A DNA stretch of 64,000 nucleotides from Devriesea agamarum (GCF_900070355.1 NZ_LN849456.1:620001-684000); one strand, 5' to 3'. Positions 44,549 through 54,598 are shown, numbered from the stretch's first letter. Translations and numbers: made by a program. The notes: generated by a model not told the origin, from the sequence alone.

Positions 44549-45441
44549 ACCCGCACCTTGTCGCGGATCTTTGCCAGCAGCGATGGTCCGATCCCCTGCA
44601 CCTGAACAAGATCATCAATACTGGTGAATCTGCCGTTTTCTTTGCGGTGCTCCACAATGCGTTTGGCAATCGCAGGCCCAATGCCCGGTAAGGCATCGAG
44701 GGCGTCAGCGTTTGCGGTGTTGATATCAACTAATCCGCCGTGAGTACCTGAGCTGCTGGCGCCCCCGGCACCGGATGTGTGTGAGGAGTCTGCGAGTTCT
44801 CCAGCCGGGGCGGCCCTGGGTTCTTCGCCGACCGCAGGGACATGGATCTGTTCGCCGTCTTGGGGGCGTCGGGCCAGATTTACGGCGCTAAGATCGGCCT
44901 CGGGTTTGCTACCGCCGGCTTTATCGACGGCGTCCGCGACTCGTTGCCCAGCCGCTAGGTGCACGATGCCGGGTCGAGCCACAGCGCCGGTGACGTGCAC
45001 AACCACGGGACCACCGGCCCCCGCAGATTCTGACCTGGCCTGTTCTGCTCCTGTGCGATCTGCCCCGGATGAATTGCCTTGATCTCGTGCCCGTGAGGCA
45101 GAGTCAGCTGCTCCGTCGGAACGTTCCGGGGATTGGGCGGACGATGATGACCCTGCTCCCACCGATGAGGACTCCGATCCGGTGGTTCCGAGAACTCCGG
45201 GGAGCGTCACTGCTGCCACGGCGATAAGCCCGAGAACGAGCACTCCGATCAGAGCGCGTGGAGCCAAGGCCCAGCGAATCGAGCCCCGCTCGCCATGGGT
45301 TTTAGGCTTACGCCTGTTCACCGTGGGATGACAAATGCGTCGCGAATGGTGGGGCTGTGCGTGCACAGCCCCGGCACCGTCAATGCCTAATGGTATGGAG
45401 TGCGGCTCAGAATGTGGCAAGGAATCTCGAGAGGTCGGCAT
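44545..45441 (-). CDS. comEA: ComEA-like DNA-binding protein
   Basis: A 298-residue protein: a long basic N-terminus, one membrane segment (LIGVLVLGLIAVAAVTLPGV), a Ser/Ala/Gly linker, a SLBB-type domain (VHVTGAVARPGIVHLAAGQR) and a C-terminal helix-hairpin-helix pair (VDINTANADALDALPGIGPA, DLVQVQGIGPSLLAKI). It binds DNA outside the membrane and delivers it to ComEC. Its true start may be later; the first ~50 residues look unlike a normal N-terminus. Confidence 0.9.
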   Translation of the reverse strand: MPTSRDSLPHSEPHSIPLGIDGAGAVHAQPHHSRRICHPTVNRRKPKTHGERGSIRWALAPRALIGVLVLGLIAVAAVTLPGVLGTTGSESSSVGAGSSSSAQSPERSDGAADSASRARDQGNSSGADRTGAEQARSESAGAGGPVVVHVTGAVARPGIVHLAAGQRVADAVDKAGGSKPEADLSAVNLARRPQDGEQIHVPAVGEEPRAAPAGELADSSHTSGAGGASSSGTHGGLVDINTANADALDALPGIGPAIAKRIVEHRKENGRFTSIDDLVQVQGIGPSLLAKIRDKVRV

Positions 45442-45571
45442 GCGCCGACGCTATGTCGCTGACTATCCCCTGCGGCCAGCCCCGACGACCCGGTGCATAA
45501 CCGGCCATACCCCACCCCGGGGACCAGCTAGAGGCCACGCGTTGACCAGCTAGAGGACCAGCATCGACTGT

Positions 45572-46228
45572 CTACACGCCGAGCATCGACAACCAGCTCG
45601 GCAAAAAGCCGAAGAACAGCAAACACAGCACGAGCGCATACCAGATGACTGTCAGGGAGATCCAATGACTAGTCAGCCGACGAATCACTCCCCCGGCCGG
45701 AACAAGACCGCTGTTCACGCTATACGCAAGATAGACGAAGAACATCGGAGCGGTCGCCGCCCACACTCCTAAACAGTTCGGGCACAGCATGTGGATGATA
45801 AAGACGGCGTCGATAATTAAAAAATGCACGAACCCGAAGGCGAGAACCAACCCGATCAGGATCGCGCGTTCAAACCATCGTGGAAGGTTCGCCCCCGCAG
45901 CCAAGAGCAGGCCAGCTGTTCCCAAAATGGCGTAACCGGCCAGGCCCAGGAACATATTGGGAAACCCAAAGATAGAGGCCTCCGGGGTCATCATCACTGA
46001 TCCACAGGAGATAAACGGATTGATATCGCAGCCCAGGTGCGTTCCCGGGTTTTCAAGCATCCGAATTTTGTCGATGGACAGGACCAGAGCAAGAACCCAC
46101 GAAATCGTCGAGAAAATAAGCAGTATGACCCCGGCAACGCGAGGATTAATTCGTTGATGCCGCGCGCGGATTTCAGCGTCGATCTCCGCCCGCAGGGCAT
46201 CATCGTCCGGGGTCTCCAGATCGGTCAT
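45572..46228 (-). CDS. Vitamin K epoxide reductase (VKOR) family protein
   Basis: A 218-residue membrane thiol oxidoreductase with about five hydrophobic segments. Active-site pairs: HLGCDINPFISCGSVM (loop Cys pair) and HMLCPNCLGVWA (C-x-x-C). VKOR proteins in actinobacteria reoxidise DsbA-like partners using quinone. The ATG at 46228 overlaps the oleD stop (ATGA), making it the last gene of the olefin operon. No DsbA-like gene lies nearby. Confidence 0.88.
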   Translation of the reverse strand: MTDLETPDDDALRAEIDAEIRARHQRINPRVAGVILLIFSTISWVLALVLSIDKIRMLENPGTHLGCDINPFISCGSVMMTPEASIFGFPNMFLGLAGYAILGTAGLLLAAGANLPRWFERAILIGLVLAFGFVHFLIIDAVFIIHMLCPNCLGVWAATAPMFFVYLAYSVNSGLVPAGGVIRRLTSHWISLTVIWYALVLCLLFFGFLPSWLSMLGV

Positions 46229-47205
46229 GGCATCCTTTCGCTCCTGTACCAAGCCGCGAGTTTATCGAGGCCGTCCTCGAAGGATACGCGTGGGGTCCAG
46301 GACAAACGCTGCCGTGTACGCCGCTGGTCAAACCAATGGGCCGTAGATAGTTGTTCGGCAAGGAATTCCGTCATCGGGGGCTCATCGGCGCCGGGATGTT
46401 TGTCCCACACTCTCTCCACCACGCGTCCAGCCCATCGAGCAGCACCCGAGGGAAGCCGCAACCGCGGGCCTGGCACGCCGGCAGCCGCACAGAAACCGCC
46501 CAAAACTTCAGCCACAGTTCGAGGCTGTCCGTTCGTGACCACGAAGGACTCGCCGTGTACTCGCTCAATTCGGTCCATGGCTGCAATGATCGCATCCGCC
46601 GCATTCGTCACATAGGTGGTGTCAATGAGCGCATGGCCACGGTCGAGCAGGGGCAGCGTGCCCCGGCGCCCCCGATCAACGATTCTCCCCACCAACTGGG
46701 TGTCGCCCGGTCCCCAGACGACATGGGGGCGAATCGAGACCACCTTCAGCTCATCGCTGTCGGCGGACATCGCTAAGAGTTCAGCGGCCGCTTTACTGCG
46801 CGCATAGTTGCCGCGTGCCCGTGCCGGATCAGCGGGTCCCGTCCCCTCCCCCACAATCGAATCACCCACGTGCGCGACTGAAGGGGAGGAAATATTGACC
46901 AGTTTCCCCACCCCGATTGCTCGCATGGCATCGAGAAGGTGCGCGGTGCCGCGAACATTGACGTTCTCAAACTCCTCATAGGAGCCCGCGAATGACACTT
47001 TGGCCGCGAGATGAATGACCGCATCCATGCCATCCACCGCGCGGCAAACATCACCGGGCTCGGATAACGATCCGGGTCGGTCTTTCACCCCGGGAATTGA
47101 CGCGGGTCGGCGTTGGAAGGTTGTCACGAGGTCACCGCGGTCGCGCAAAGTTTCCGCAACGCATCGTCCGAGCATTCCCGAAGCGCCGGTCACCAGAACT
47201 TTCAT
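46225..47205 (-). CDS. oleD: OleD, 2-alkyl-3-oxoalkanoate reductase
   Basis: A 326-residue extended short-chain dehydrogenase. NAD(P) site MKVLVTGASGMLGRCVAETL; catalytic Ser region NISSPSVAHVG and YARSK with the Tyr-x-x-x-Lys pair; ALIDTTYVTNAADAIIAAMD typical of the 3-beta-HSD group. In the olefin pathway it reduces the OleA beta-keto acid to the beta-hydroxy acid. It starts within a four-base overlap of oleBC. Confidence 0.87.
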   Translation of the reverse strand: MKVLVTGASGMLGRCVAETLRDRGDLVTTFQRRPASIPGVKDRPGSLSEPGDVCRAVDGMDAVIHLAAKVSFAGSYEEFENVNVRGTAHLLDAMRAIGVGKLVNISSPSVAHVGDSIVGEGTGPADPARARGNYARSKAAAELLAMSADSDELKVVSIRPHVVWGPGDTQLVGRIVDRGRRGTLPLLDRGHALIDTTYVTNAADAIIAAMDRIERVHGESFVVTNGQPRTVAEVLGGFCAAAGVPGPRLRLPSGAARWAGRVVERVWDKHPGADEPPMTEFLAEQLSTAHWFDQRRTRQRLSWTPRVSFEDGLDKLAAWYRSERMP

Positions 47206-49889
47206 GGGCGTCCCACCGGCAGCCCGCGCAATGCTGCCTCGGCCCAGCGAGACAGCGCAGCACGATCGATTTTCGAGTTGTGGCGAATATCCGTGGGGAG
47301 CGTGACGGTTGTGAACACCGCCGCCACATCGCTTCCGGTCATTTTCCGCACGGCATGGCGGACTGCCTCGGTCAGCGGGGCTGGGGCCGTGCGTGGGCGA
47401 CGAGCTCGACCCGGCCGATACTCCTCATCGGTTTCCACGACCAGCACAATTTGTCGGGTCCCATTGGGACCGACGGCACACGCTCCGGCGCGTCGAACCC
47501 CTGGCACTGATTCTGCCGCTGCTTCCAGAGCGACCGGGGTGCGCAGCCCGTCAGCTGTGGCGATAACGTGTGCGGCCCTGCCTTCGATCCACAGCCGACC
47601 CGTCTCGTCGAGGTGTCCGACATCGCCGGTAGCGTGCCAGGTTGGGAAGCGGTGCGCGGTCCGAGTGGTATCCCAGAGCATGAGGTAGCGGTCGCGGGCA
47701 TGCGGGGCACGGATCAAAACCTCACCGGTCACACCGGGCTCTGTCGTGGGTTCGGATCCAGTGCGACCGAGCTCATCCATCGGAGCAATCGCCACATCGA
47801 CACGGCGAGCTGGGCGGCCCACACACACGCCGTTGCCTTGGCCTGCGTCCTCAATGCCTGGCAGGTCAATGGTGGTCACCACGAGGCATTCGGTCATGCC
47901 GTAGGGCGTGAGCAGATCCGCGTCGGGCATCAAGGCGCGCAGCTGCCGCAGAAGATCAGCCGGGATCGGTGCTCCTGCTGACAGGAAGACTTTTACCCGG
48001 GCAAGCGCTGCCCTTTCGCGGTCATCGAGCTCAGCTTCGGTCGCAAGCACATTGGCTAGCGCTGCCGGGGAGGTAAACACAGCGGGCTCGCCAAGCCGGT
48101 CGATAGCGTGGGCGAGGGCGGAGGCCGTGAGCGTGGCCGGGGAGGTGACGTCCATATCTGGAACCACTGAGGGAGCTCCCACTGCGGGCCCGAGCAGTGC
48201 GAACGGGGCGAAACCAGCCACCAATCCGAGCTCGGGTCCGAGACCGGTCGCTTCGCCCAGAGCACTGAACATGGCGGCCAGCTGGCGATGGGTGTACACC
48301 ACGCCTTTGGCTGGGCCGGTGGAACCCGAGGTGAACAGCACAGCCGCGTCCGCGTCAGGTTCTGGCCAGTCTCCAAGAACATCCGGGCTCATGGCGAGCA
48401 GTTGGCTGCCTTCGTCTGCTAGCTGTGCTAAGGAGGTCTCAACTCCGAGCGCGATGCGATCGATAGTGGGCAGAGTCTTCACCGAAATACGCTGACCTGG
48501 CCAGCCCAGGGCGCGGGCACCCGCGAGGGCCTTTTCCACGCCGATCACATATTGCGAATGCGAGCCGACCACAGCCCGGGTCAGCCCCTGTACCCCGAGT
48601 CCAGCATCGGCCACCACCGCCACCGCACCGATCCGTAGACAGGCGTACATGGTGGCTGTTAAGTCCGCTCCCGGAGGGACCAACACGTTAACTCGGTCAC
48701 CGGGGTGTACCCCGAATGCGAGCATACCTGCAGCAATGTCACGGACCCGGCGGGCGAGCAGGTCCCAGCTAATCGTGCGGGATCCCCCACCGTCTGCTTC
48801 GGATCGCATTTCAACCACGGCGCCGCGATCCCGATAACTTGGATCAGCGGCTAAATCTTCGATCCGCTGCCCTAACTGGATAAATGGTGCTGGCTGGGCG
48901 GCATCGGCGATCGTGGGAGGTGCCGGGCGGCGCTGAGCATTGCTGTCGAAAGTGTCGCTGAGCCAGCGGCAGACGATGGCGGCGACGTCGGCATCTTCCC
49001 ACACTAGGTGGCTCGCGTCTTCAACCCGGTGCACGTCGGCCTGGGGCATCCGAGCAATCAGATCGCGCAGGTACCGATCAGAGAAGACCACATCACGCGG
49101 TCCCCACACGAACAAAGCGGGAACGTCGAGGTCGCGGATGCCGTCGGCTACTCGTTCCAAGGTGGGCCGGCTGGGATGCCCGGGTTCGAAGGGAATGTCG
49201 GCGACGAATTGTTCGATGCCGCGCCGGCGAGCCCGAGTTCGGTAGGGCGCAAGGTAGGCGTCTCGCACCTCGTGGGGAAGCGGCGGCTTGCTCAGAGCGA
49301 GTGTCGTCCGCAGGAAGCCGTCGGTCAGTGACGTCGAGGTGGGTAGAACCCCGGGACTGGTCGCAAGACGTAAAGCCCCCGGAAGGTGTTCAAAAATCTC
49401 CTGATAAACGCCCGTGTTGGTCAAGATCACGCCAGCTAACTGGTGCCGGTTATCCAGCGCCCACCCGAGGGACACCAAACCGCCCCAGTCGTGACCAACA
49501 GTGATGACTTTCCCTCGCAGGGACAGCGTGTCGGTGAGCAAAGAGAGATCCGTAATCCGGTCTTGCAGCGTGCGACGGCGCTCGGTGCGCTCAGACCATC
49601 CCATCTCCAGCTGGTCAACGGCGATCACTCGCCATGGGAGTTCAGCGGAGGCAAGCGGCTCCATGAGACTGCGATAGAGGAAGGACGACGTGGGATTGCC
49701 ATGCACACACAGCAGTGTTCCCACCGGGGTCTGCCCGTTCTCGGCGAGGAGCGTCTGATTATCGAGCAGGTGCCAGCGGCGTTGCTGTCCGGTGGAGTCG
49801 GTCGCGAGTACGGTGCGATGCACTCGTGGGTCGACGCCAGGCTGCTCTGGAACCTCCGCGATATCGCCGGTTTTCCGGATGGTTTTCAC
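47202..49889 (-). CDS. oleBC: OleBC fusion: beta-lactone decarboxylase plus beta-lactone synthetase
   Basis: An 895-residue fusion. Residues ~20-310 form an alpha/beta hydrolase of the haloalkane-dehalogenase type (LCVHGNPTSSFLYRSLMEPL, nucleophile VGHDWGGLVSLGWAL, late His in EDASHLVWED); this is OleB. Residues ~330-895 form an AMP-forming ligase-like domain (VLFTSGSTGPAKGVVYTHRQ, then LLTPYGMTECL and GRLWIEGRAAHVI); this is OleC. OleC closes the beta-hydroxy acid to a beta-lactone and OleB removes CO2 to give the internal alkene. The GTG at 49889 overlaps the oleA stop (GTGA) and has GGAGG upstream. The fusion is the form known from Micrococcus and relatives. Confidence 0.92.
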   Translation of the reverse strand: MKTIRKTGDIAEVPEQPGVDPRVHRTVLATDSTGQQRRWHLLDNQTLLAENGQTPVGTLLCVHGNPTSSFLYRSLMEPLASAELPWRVIAVDQLEMGWSERTERRRTLQDRITDLSLLTDTLSLRGKVITVGHDWGGLVSLGWALDNRHQLAGVILTNTGVYQEIFEHLPGALRLATSPGVLPTSTSLTDGFLRTTLALSKPPLPHEVRDAYLAPYRTRARRRGIEQFVADIPFEPGHPSRPTLERVADGIRDLDVPALFVWGPRDVVFSDRYLRDLIARMPQADVHRVEDASHLVWEDADVAAIVCRWLSDTFDSNAQRRPAPPTIADAAQPAPFIQLGQRIEDLAADPSYRDRGAVVEMRSEADGGGSRTISWDLLARRVRDIAAGMLAFGVHPGDRVNVLVPPGADLTATMYACLRIGAVAVVADAGLGVQGLTRAVVGSHSQYVIGVEKALAGARALGWPGQRISVKTLPTIDRIALGVETSLAQLADEGSQLLAMSPDVLGDWPEPDADAAVLFTSGSTGPAKGVVYTHRQLAAMFSALGEATGLGPELGLVAGFAPFALLGPAVGAPSVVPDMDVTSPATLTASALAHAIDRLGEPAVFTSPAALANVLATEAELDDRERAALARVKVFLSAGAPIPADLLRQLRALMPDADLLTPYGMTECLVVTTIDLPGIEDAGQGNGVCVGRPARRVDVAIAPMDELGRTGSEPTTEPGVTGEVLIRAPHARDRYLMLWDTTRTAHRFPTWHATGDVGHLDETGRLWIEGRAAHVIATADGLRTPVALEAAAESVPGVRRAGACAVGPNGTRQIVLVVETDEEYRPGRARRPRTAPAPLTEAVRHAVRKMTGSDVAAVFTTVTLPTDIRHNSKIDRAALSRWAEAALRGLPVGRP

Positions 49890-50917
49890 CAGGTGACCTC
49901 CATCATTCCGGTATTGATACCGGAGCCCACTCCGAGCAGTACGATCTTTTGTCCGGGGCTGAAACTCTCCGAACTCTTTGCCAAGGTCATGGGCAGCGAC
50001 ACTGGGCCGACATTGCCCCAATCCGGGAACGTCACGGGAATCTTGTCGATATCCACACCGGTAGCTTTGGCGAATGCTCTGGTGTACACCATCGAAATCT
50101 GGTGGGTGATGAAGGTGTCAGCGCTGCGGAAATCAAATCCGTCCTTGTGCGCATCGCGCCACGCATCAACAACCAGGGCGAGGCCATGTTCGAGCAGACC
50201 CTTGGTGTCGGTCCTCATGTGGCCAAAGCTTCCGATGCACAGGTGATGGTGCTCGCTGCCTGCCCGGGAGACGGTACCAACCAGTTTGTGCCCGTTGGGG
50301 TGCCGATCAGCGGGGCCGAGCACCGCAGCTGCCGCACCGGAACCAAGAGTGAGGGAAGCGAACTGATACTGGAAATCTTCGCGGGTCGCGTCCTTCGAGT
50401 TCAGGCGGTCAATCGTGCCCCGATGCGTAGATTCCATATCTTCAGCGCCGACCACCAGCGCGTAGTCGATCTGACCTGCGTCGATCATATTGGCGGCGAG
50501 CGTCATACCGTTGACGAATCCGAGGCAGGCATTGGTGATATCGAAGTTCATCGCAGAGGTCGGCAAACCCAGACCCGCGTGCACGGCGACGGCGACCGAG
50601 GGCTCCAGGTTCCGGCGCGACACAGAGGTGTTGATGACGATCCCGATCTGCTCGCGCGACACCCCCGCCCGAGCGAGAGCGCGTTCGGCGGCGGTGACCG
50701 GGGCTTGTACCCAGCCCTCCTCGTCTTTCCACCAGCGGCGTTCAAAAACTCCTGACACCCTCTGCAAGGTTCCCCGGGGCAAGCGCAGACGTTTGCGCGC
50801 AGGAGCCAGCCAGTCATCGATCTGGTCGGAGGTCACCACCACCGGTGCCTCTACCGCCGTGATCGACAGGAGGGCAGCATTGCTATGGCGGAATGTTGTG
50901 TTGCCGTTCAAGCGCAT
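49886..50917 (-). CDS. oleA: OleA, long-chain acyl-CoA thiolase-like condensing enzyme
   Basis: A 343-residue thiolase-superfamily enzyme that joins two fatty acyl-CoAs head to head. Active-site Cys in MNFDITNACLGFVNGMTLA, His in DTFITHQISMVYTRAF, Asn/Gly-rich GNVGPVSLPMTLAK. The sequence after the ATG at 50917 (TTFRHSNAALLSITAVEAP) resembles known actinobacterial OleA N-termini; a GTG at 50944 is less likely. First gene of the operon oleA-oleBC-oleD-VKOR. Confidence 0.92.
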   Translation of the reverse strand: MRLNGNTTFRHSNAALLSITAVEAPVVVTSDQIDDWLAPARKRLRLPRGTLQRVSGVFERRWWKDEEGWVQAPVTAAERALARAGVSREQIGIVINTSVSRRNLEPSVAVAVHAGLGLPTSAMNFDITNACLGFVNGMTLAANMIDAGQIDYALVVGAEDMESTHRGTIDRLNSKDATREDFQYQFASLTLGSGAAAAVLGPADRHPNGHKLVGTVSRAGSEHHHLCIGSFGHMRTDTKGLLEHGLALVVDAWRDAHKDGFDFRSADTFITHQISMVYTRAFAKATGVDIDKIPVTFPDWGNVGPVSLPMTLAKSSESFSPGQKIVLLGVGSGINTGMMEVTW

Positions 50918-51137
50918 ACCTTCGTCGTCTATCGTCTGTGGCACGGGAAATCCCGTGCCATTGTCCCACCCAGTGCGCGACCCTACGGAAGCGTAGCCGA
51001 TATGTCTCCATCAAAGATGGTCGTGCCGCATACAGCGTGGCATATTGACCGTTATGCACGCGATGACCGCGCGGAGACGCGGTGAGGGTCGCGTCACAAA
51101 ACAGGCGTCTCGTACGTCATCGACCAGCGTTCATACC

Positions 51138-52163
51138 TTAAATGGTCAGTCCTAAGAATGCTTGCGCTGTCAGCGAATCCGCTGCATTGTCGTCTCGGTT
51201 CGACGATTCTCGCCCCGTGAGTCGTTGCCGGGCATCGACCGTCCTCGGCTCACAGGACACCGTGGACGGGCTGAGATCAGCGACGTCATTCCATTTTTTA
51301 AGGGGCATGATCTCCACGGGGAACGTGTGATGAGAATTAGCGGCAAGCGGCTGGCGCAGAGTCTGGATAGCCTGCAGAACGTGCGTGCCTGGGATGCGTC
51401 GAGCGTCGACACCACCGAGACTCATCCCGGCAATCGCCCGAGAATCGACCTCTACCCGTACTCTCACGCCTCGGGGAACGGGCGCAGGCCCAACAGAGAA
51501 CACCGTTACCGCCGCCGGGACCCAGATATGCCGCTCAGCAGCGGGCTTGAACGGGGTCCACACCACCCCGGTTTCCATCCCCCATCTTTGATCAGTTCGA
51601 CTATCGACCTGTTCCGCTTTTGACTCGTGCTGGGTCTGGTTCGCATGCGTATCGATCACGACGTTGAGCGGTTGCGGATGAGAGATGACGTCATGCGGGT
51701 AGGCGAGGTCTCGACCGGCGCCGAGCGTCACAGTAGCTGACTGACCGGGTTCTATGGCCTCGCTCACCTCCACCGTTGCAGACATGAGGTCTCCCTTGCC
51801 GGATGGCTCCGACACATAATGGCAGCGCAGGGGTTTGCCTTCATGAGATACCAGCGGAGAGGCGTTGACTTGGTATACCCGTTGGTCCCAGGTCATGGTG
51901 ATCCTCATGCCCGGTTTGATGCCGTCGGGAGTTGTCGGTGTCATGATGCCACCTAACAGCCGAGGCAACGTCACTGTATTGCCTTCGGCTGTGGCAACTG
52001 TAAACGTCTCAGATGACACTGTGAATCGCGGTGCATTATGAGGATCAGCAAGGGCCGAAGGGGCATTCGTGACGAAGACAGCGAGGGTTCCTATCCCACC
52101 GGCAAGGAATGCACGGCGTCGCAGATTGGCAGTCGATTGTTGGTGGGTAACCATAGTCTTCAT
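51138..52163 (-). CDS. Tat-exported protein of unknown function
   Basis: A 341-residue protein with a twin-arginine signal (LRRRAFLAGGIGTLAVFV, cleavage near SALADPH). The mature part is beta-rich with no Cys; it contains LLGGIMTPTTPDGIKPGMRI, ATVEVSEAIEPGQSATVTLG and RGVRVRVEVDSRAIAGMSLG, suggesting one or two immunoglobulin-like domains. I recognise no enzyme motif. It lies ahead of the membrane-protein island on the same strand, 284 bases from it. Confidence 0.75.
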   Translation of the reverse strand: MKTMVTHQQSTANLRRRAFLAGGIGTLAVFVTNAPSALADPHNAPRFTVSSETFTVATAEGNTVTLPRLLGGIMTPTTPDGIKPGMRITMTWDQRVYQVNASPLVSHEGKPLRCHYVSEPSGKGDLMSATVEVSEAIEPGQSATVTLGAGRDLAYPHDVISHPQPLNVVIDTHANQTQHESKAEQVDSRTDQRWGMETGVVWTPFKPAAERHIWVPAAVTVFSVGPAPVPRGVRVRVEVDSRAIAGMSLGGVDARRIPGTHVLQAIQTLRQPLAANSHHTFPVEIMPLKKWNDVADLSPSTVSCEPRTVDARQRLTGRESSNRDDNAADSLTAQAFLGLTI

Positions 52164-52447
52164 CCTTATCGGCGTAAAGGGGCGGTCGGGAGTTGTCGGC
52201 GTGTTTCACATCTTATCTTCAATAATGGCTTTCGGACGGGATAACCGGATAGCTGGCCACGTTTTCGATGGGGTATCTCGGATAGCCGTGCGCGATGAAA
52301 GGTAGACATGTGTCCGCCAGATGATTGGGCGACAGATGAGTCGAAAATAATCGTCATGTACCGCGGCCACGGGCCTACAAGATGTAGGCCGTGTTGACAT
52401 ACCGTCCGTGGACATGATCAAAAGAAGGAGCGATATATTTCAGTCGT

Positions 52448-53044
52448 TTAATATGGAGGCGGCCCCGCAAGCCAAGGCGCAACATAACTATCCCACACTA
52501 AAACCTGAATAATAGAACTGACCACGAAGACGATTGAGGGCACAACCGCTCGCATATACGGGTTAATGGGCCGACGAAAAATATCAGTGAAGAATATGAT
52601 GCCGCAGGCCAAAAGAATAGGTAGACCAGCAAGGATATTCTGCACAGGTACGGGCCAACACGTTGGGTAGACGCAGCTTCGGGAAGGATCTATGAACTCT
52701 AAACTTGATCCGAAATGAGTACCCAAACACCAAATAAACGAAAGCCATACCGCAAAAACAGGCCGGAAAGATACAAACCATGTCCAGTCCTCACTCCGAA
52801 CAGGGGCGATTGCAAAACCGACCGCTAACAGAACGATTAAGGTCACCCATTCGGTCGAGGGCGCCGTGCCGTGGATCACCGAGTGCAACTCGGTCATACG
52901 TACATACGATAAGCCAGAGTCACCTATCCCCATGAGGCCTACAAGGACTGTACATAAAACAAACGATATAACTCCACCCAGAAATCTCAATAAACCCATG
53001 GTAATCCGTGCAACGCGTTCTCGGGTTACGATACTGTTTGACAC
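52448..53044 (-). CDS. Four/five-TM membrane protein, tandem paralogue 1
   Basis: A 198-residue protein with about five hydrophobic segments. Family landmarks: GIGDSGLSYVRMTELHSVIH, VGFAIAPVRSEDWTWFVSFR, FIDPSRSCVYPTCWPVPVQN, TDIFRRPINPYMRAVVPS and VWDSYVAPWLAGPPPY. GTG at 53044 has AAGGAA upstream. The Cys pair (C-x4-C before WP) sits in a loop after the third hydrophobic segment and could form a disulfide. No known family is recognised. Confidence 0.75.
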   Translation of the reverse strand: MSNSIVTRERVARITMGLLRFLGGVISFVLCTVLVGLMGIGDSGLSYVRMTELHSVIHGTAPSTEWVTLIVLLAVGFAIAPVRSEDWTWFVSFRPVFAVWLSFIWCLGTHFGSSLEFIDPSRSCVYPTCWPVPVQNILAGLPILLACGIIFFTDIFRRPINPYMRAVVPSIVFVVSSIIQVLVWDSYVAPWLAGPPPY

Positions 53045-53161
53045 TTAAAATTCCTTTCTTGACAATCGACAACTGGGCTCTAAAACCAAAGACAATTTCT
53101 TGTATTAGCTACCTCAACCCGATAAGCTCAAGTGCAGAGTATATAATTTTAAGGCTTTGAA

Positions 53162-53764
53162 TCACTGCCACCACGACGGGGGTGGACCGTTAAGAAACTG
53201 AAGGATGTAACGATCCCACACCCAAAACTGCATGACAGTTAAAAATATATAGATAACCGATGGCAAAATTGCTCTTAGATAAGTATCTATCGGCCTGCGA
53301 AAAACATCAGTTATAGCAAAGACAGCACAGGCAATCAACAGTGGCGCACAAGCAAGCATTCCTTGGAAAGGTTGAGGCCAGCAACTCGAATAGACGCAGT
53401 GGTCAGAGGGCCAAAAAAACTCAAACGAGGTGATAAAGCTCAAACCGCCACACCACGCTACCACCAACCATACGGCAAGCCCTAAACGGAATGATAAGAA
53501 CCAAAAAGAATTCTCACGCCGAACGGGAGCGATAGCAAGCCCAGTGGAAAGCACGACATTCATTAACACCCAAGCGGATGACGCAGCCAGACCATGCACA
53601 ACTCCACGGGGTTCAACTAACCGCACTCTTGATAGCCCAGAATTGTCTACACCAGAGATGAACGCTACACACGTGCACACCAGAAGCGAGGCGATCCCTA
53701 AAAATATCCGAAAGACAATCACTCTAAATTGAATAATTTCTTCTCGAGTTATTTTCTCTTGCAC
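53162..53764 (-). CDS. Four/five-TM membrane protein, tandem paralogue 2
   Basis: A 200-residue paralogue: GVDNSGLSRVRLVEPRGVVH, TGLAIAPVRRENSFWFLSFR, FFWPSDHCVYSSCWPQPFQG, TDVFRRPIDTYLRAILPS and VWDRYILQFLNGPPPSWWQ. The GTG at 53764 is chosen because AGGAGG lies five bases before and the length then matches the siblings; the frame stays open to 53830. It is separated from paralogue 1 by 117 A+T-rich bases. Confidence 0.75.
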   Translation of the reverse strand: MQEKITREEIIQFRVIVFRIFLGIASLLVCTCVAFISGVDNSGLSRVRLVEPRGVVHGLAASSAWVLMNVVLSTGLAIAPVRRENSFWFLSFRLGLAVWLVVAWCGGLSFITSFEFFWPSDHCVYSSCWPQPFQGMLACAPLLIACAVFAITDVFRRPIDTYLRAILPSVIYIFLTVMQFWVWDRYILQFLNGPPPSWWQ

Positions 53765-53890
53765 GATGCCTCCTCTCGTTAGCGCGTAAGTATTCACATA
53801 AACTGGGTTGCTCGATCTGCTACGGCACACGTTTGGTCTAAAATTTAGACGACCGATTTACAAGATATTCGTAATGCGCCCTGACATTAA

Positions 53891-54478
53891 TCAATAGATA
53901 GGCGGTCCACTAAGAAAAGGGAGGACGTAGCTGTCCCACACTAAAAACTGAACGGCAGTCAAAGTTAAATATACAGCTGATGGCAAAACTGCTCTTACAA
54001 AACCGTTTGATGGCCTGCGAAAAATATCAGTAAGTAATGCGATGACACAAGCTATCAGCAGGGGAAGCCCTGATAATATATCTTGAAATCCTAGCGGCCA
54101 ACAATTCGCATAGACACACTGATCAGATGGTTCCACAAACTCAAACGCTGCCCCTATTCGTGCCCCAGCAAACCATACAAATAGCAACCAGACAGAAAGC
54201 CATGGACGGAACCACAAGAAAGCAAAGGAATTTTCTCGTCGGACAGGAGCGATAGCAAGGCCCAGCGCAAATACGGCAATGTACATAAGCCACTGTGTAG
54301 ACGGTGCTATTCCTCGGCTAACACCGGAAGGAGCGGCTAGGATTACACTCGACATTCCGGAATTAAGTACACCAAATGCAAAAGATATGTAGGTGCACGT
54401 TATCAGAGATGCGATACCTAAAGTGAACCGCAAAAAAGATGCAGCTATTTTTTTGACGCTACCTTGTGAGATATCCAC
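53891..54478 (-). CDS. Four/five-TM membrane protein, tandem paralogue 3
   Basis: A ~195-residue paralogue: GVLNSGMSSVILAAPSGVSR, LGLAIAPVRRENSFAFLWFR, FVEPSDQCVYANCWPLGFQD, TDIFRRPSNGFVRAVLPS and VWDSYVLPFLSGPPIY. GTG at 54478 has AGGAGG upstream at nine bases; TTG at 54484 is an alternative. Closest by eye to paralogue 2. Confidence 0.75.
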   Translation of the reverse strand: MDISQGSVKKIAASFLRFTLGIASLITCTYISFAFGVLNSGMSSVILAAPSGVSRGIAPSTQWLMYIAVFALGLAIAPVRRENSFAFLWFRPWLSVWLLFVWFAGARIGAAFEFVEPSDQCVYANCWPLGFQDILSGLPLLIACVIALLTDIFRRPSNGFVRAVLPSAVYLTLTAVQFLVWDSYVLPFLSGPPIY

Positions 54479-54598
54479 TGCCAAACACCTCCTCTAAATT
54501 TTATCTTAAGCACATATATGTCAGTTTCATGTTAACGATTTATAGCTTTTTCGGCGCATCATGGAGGTAGTACACTAGTTCCCCTATACACTACCCAC

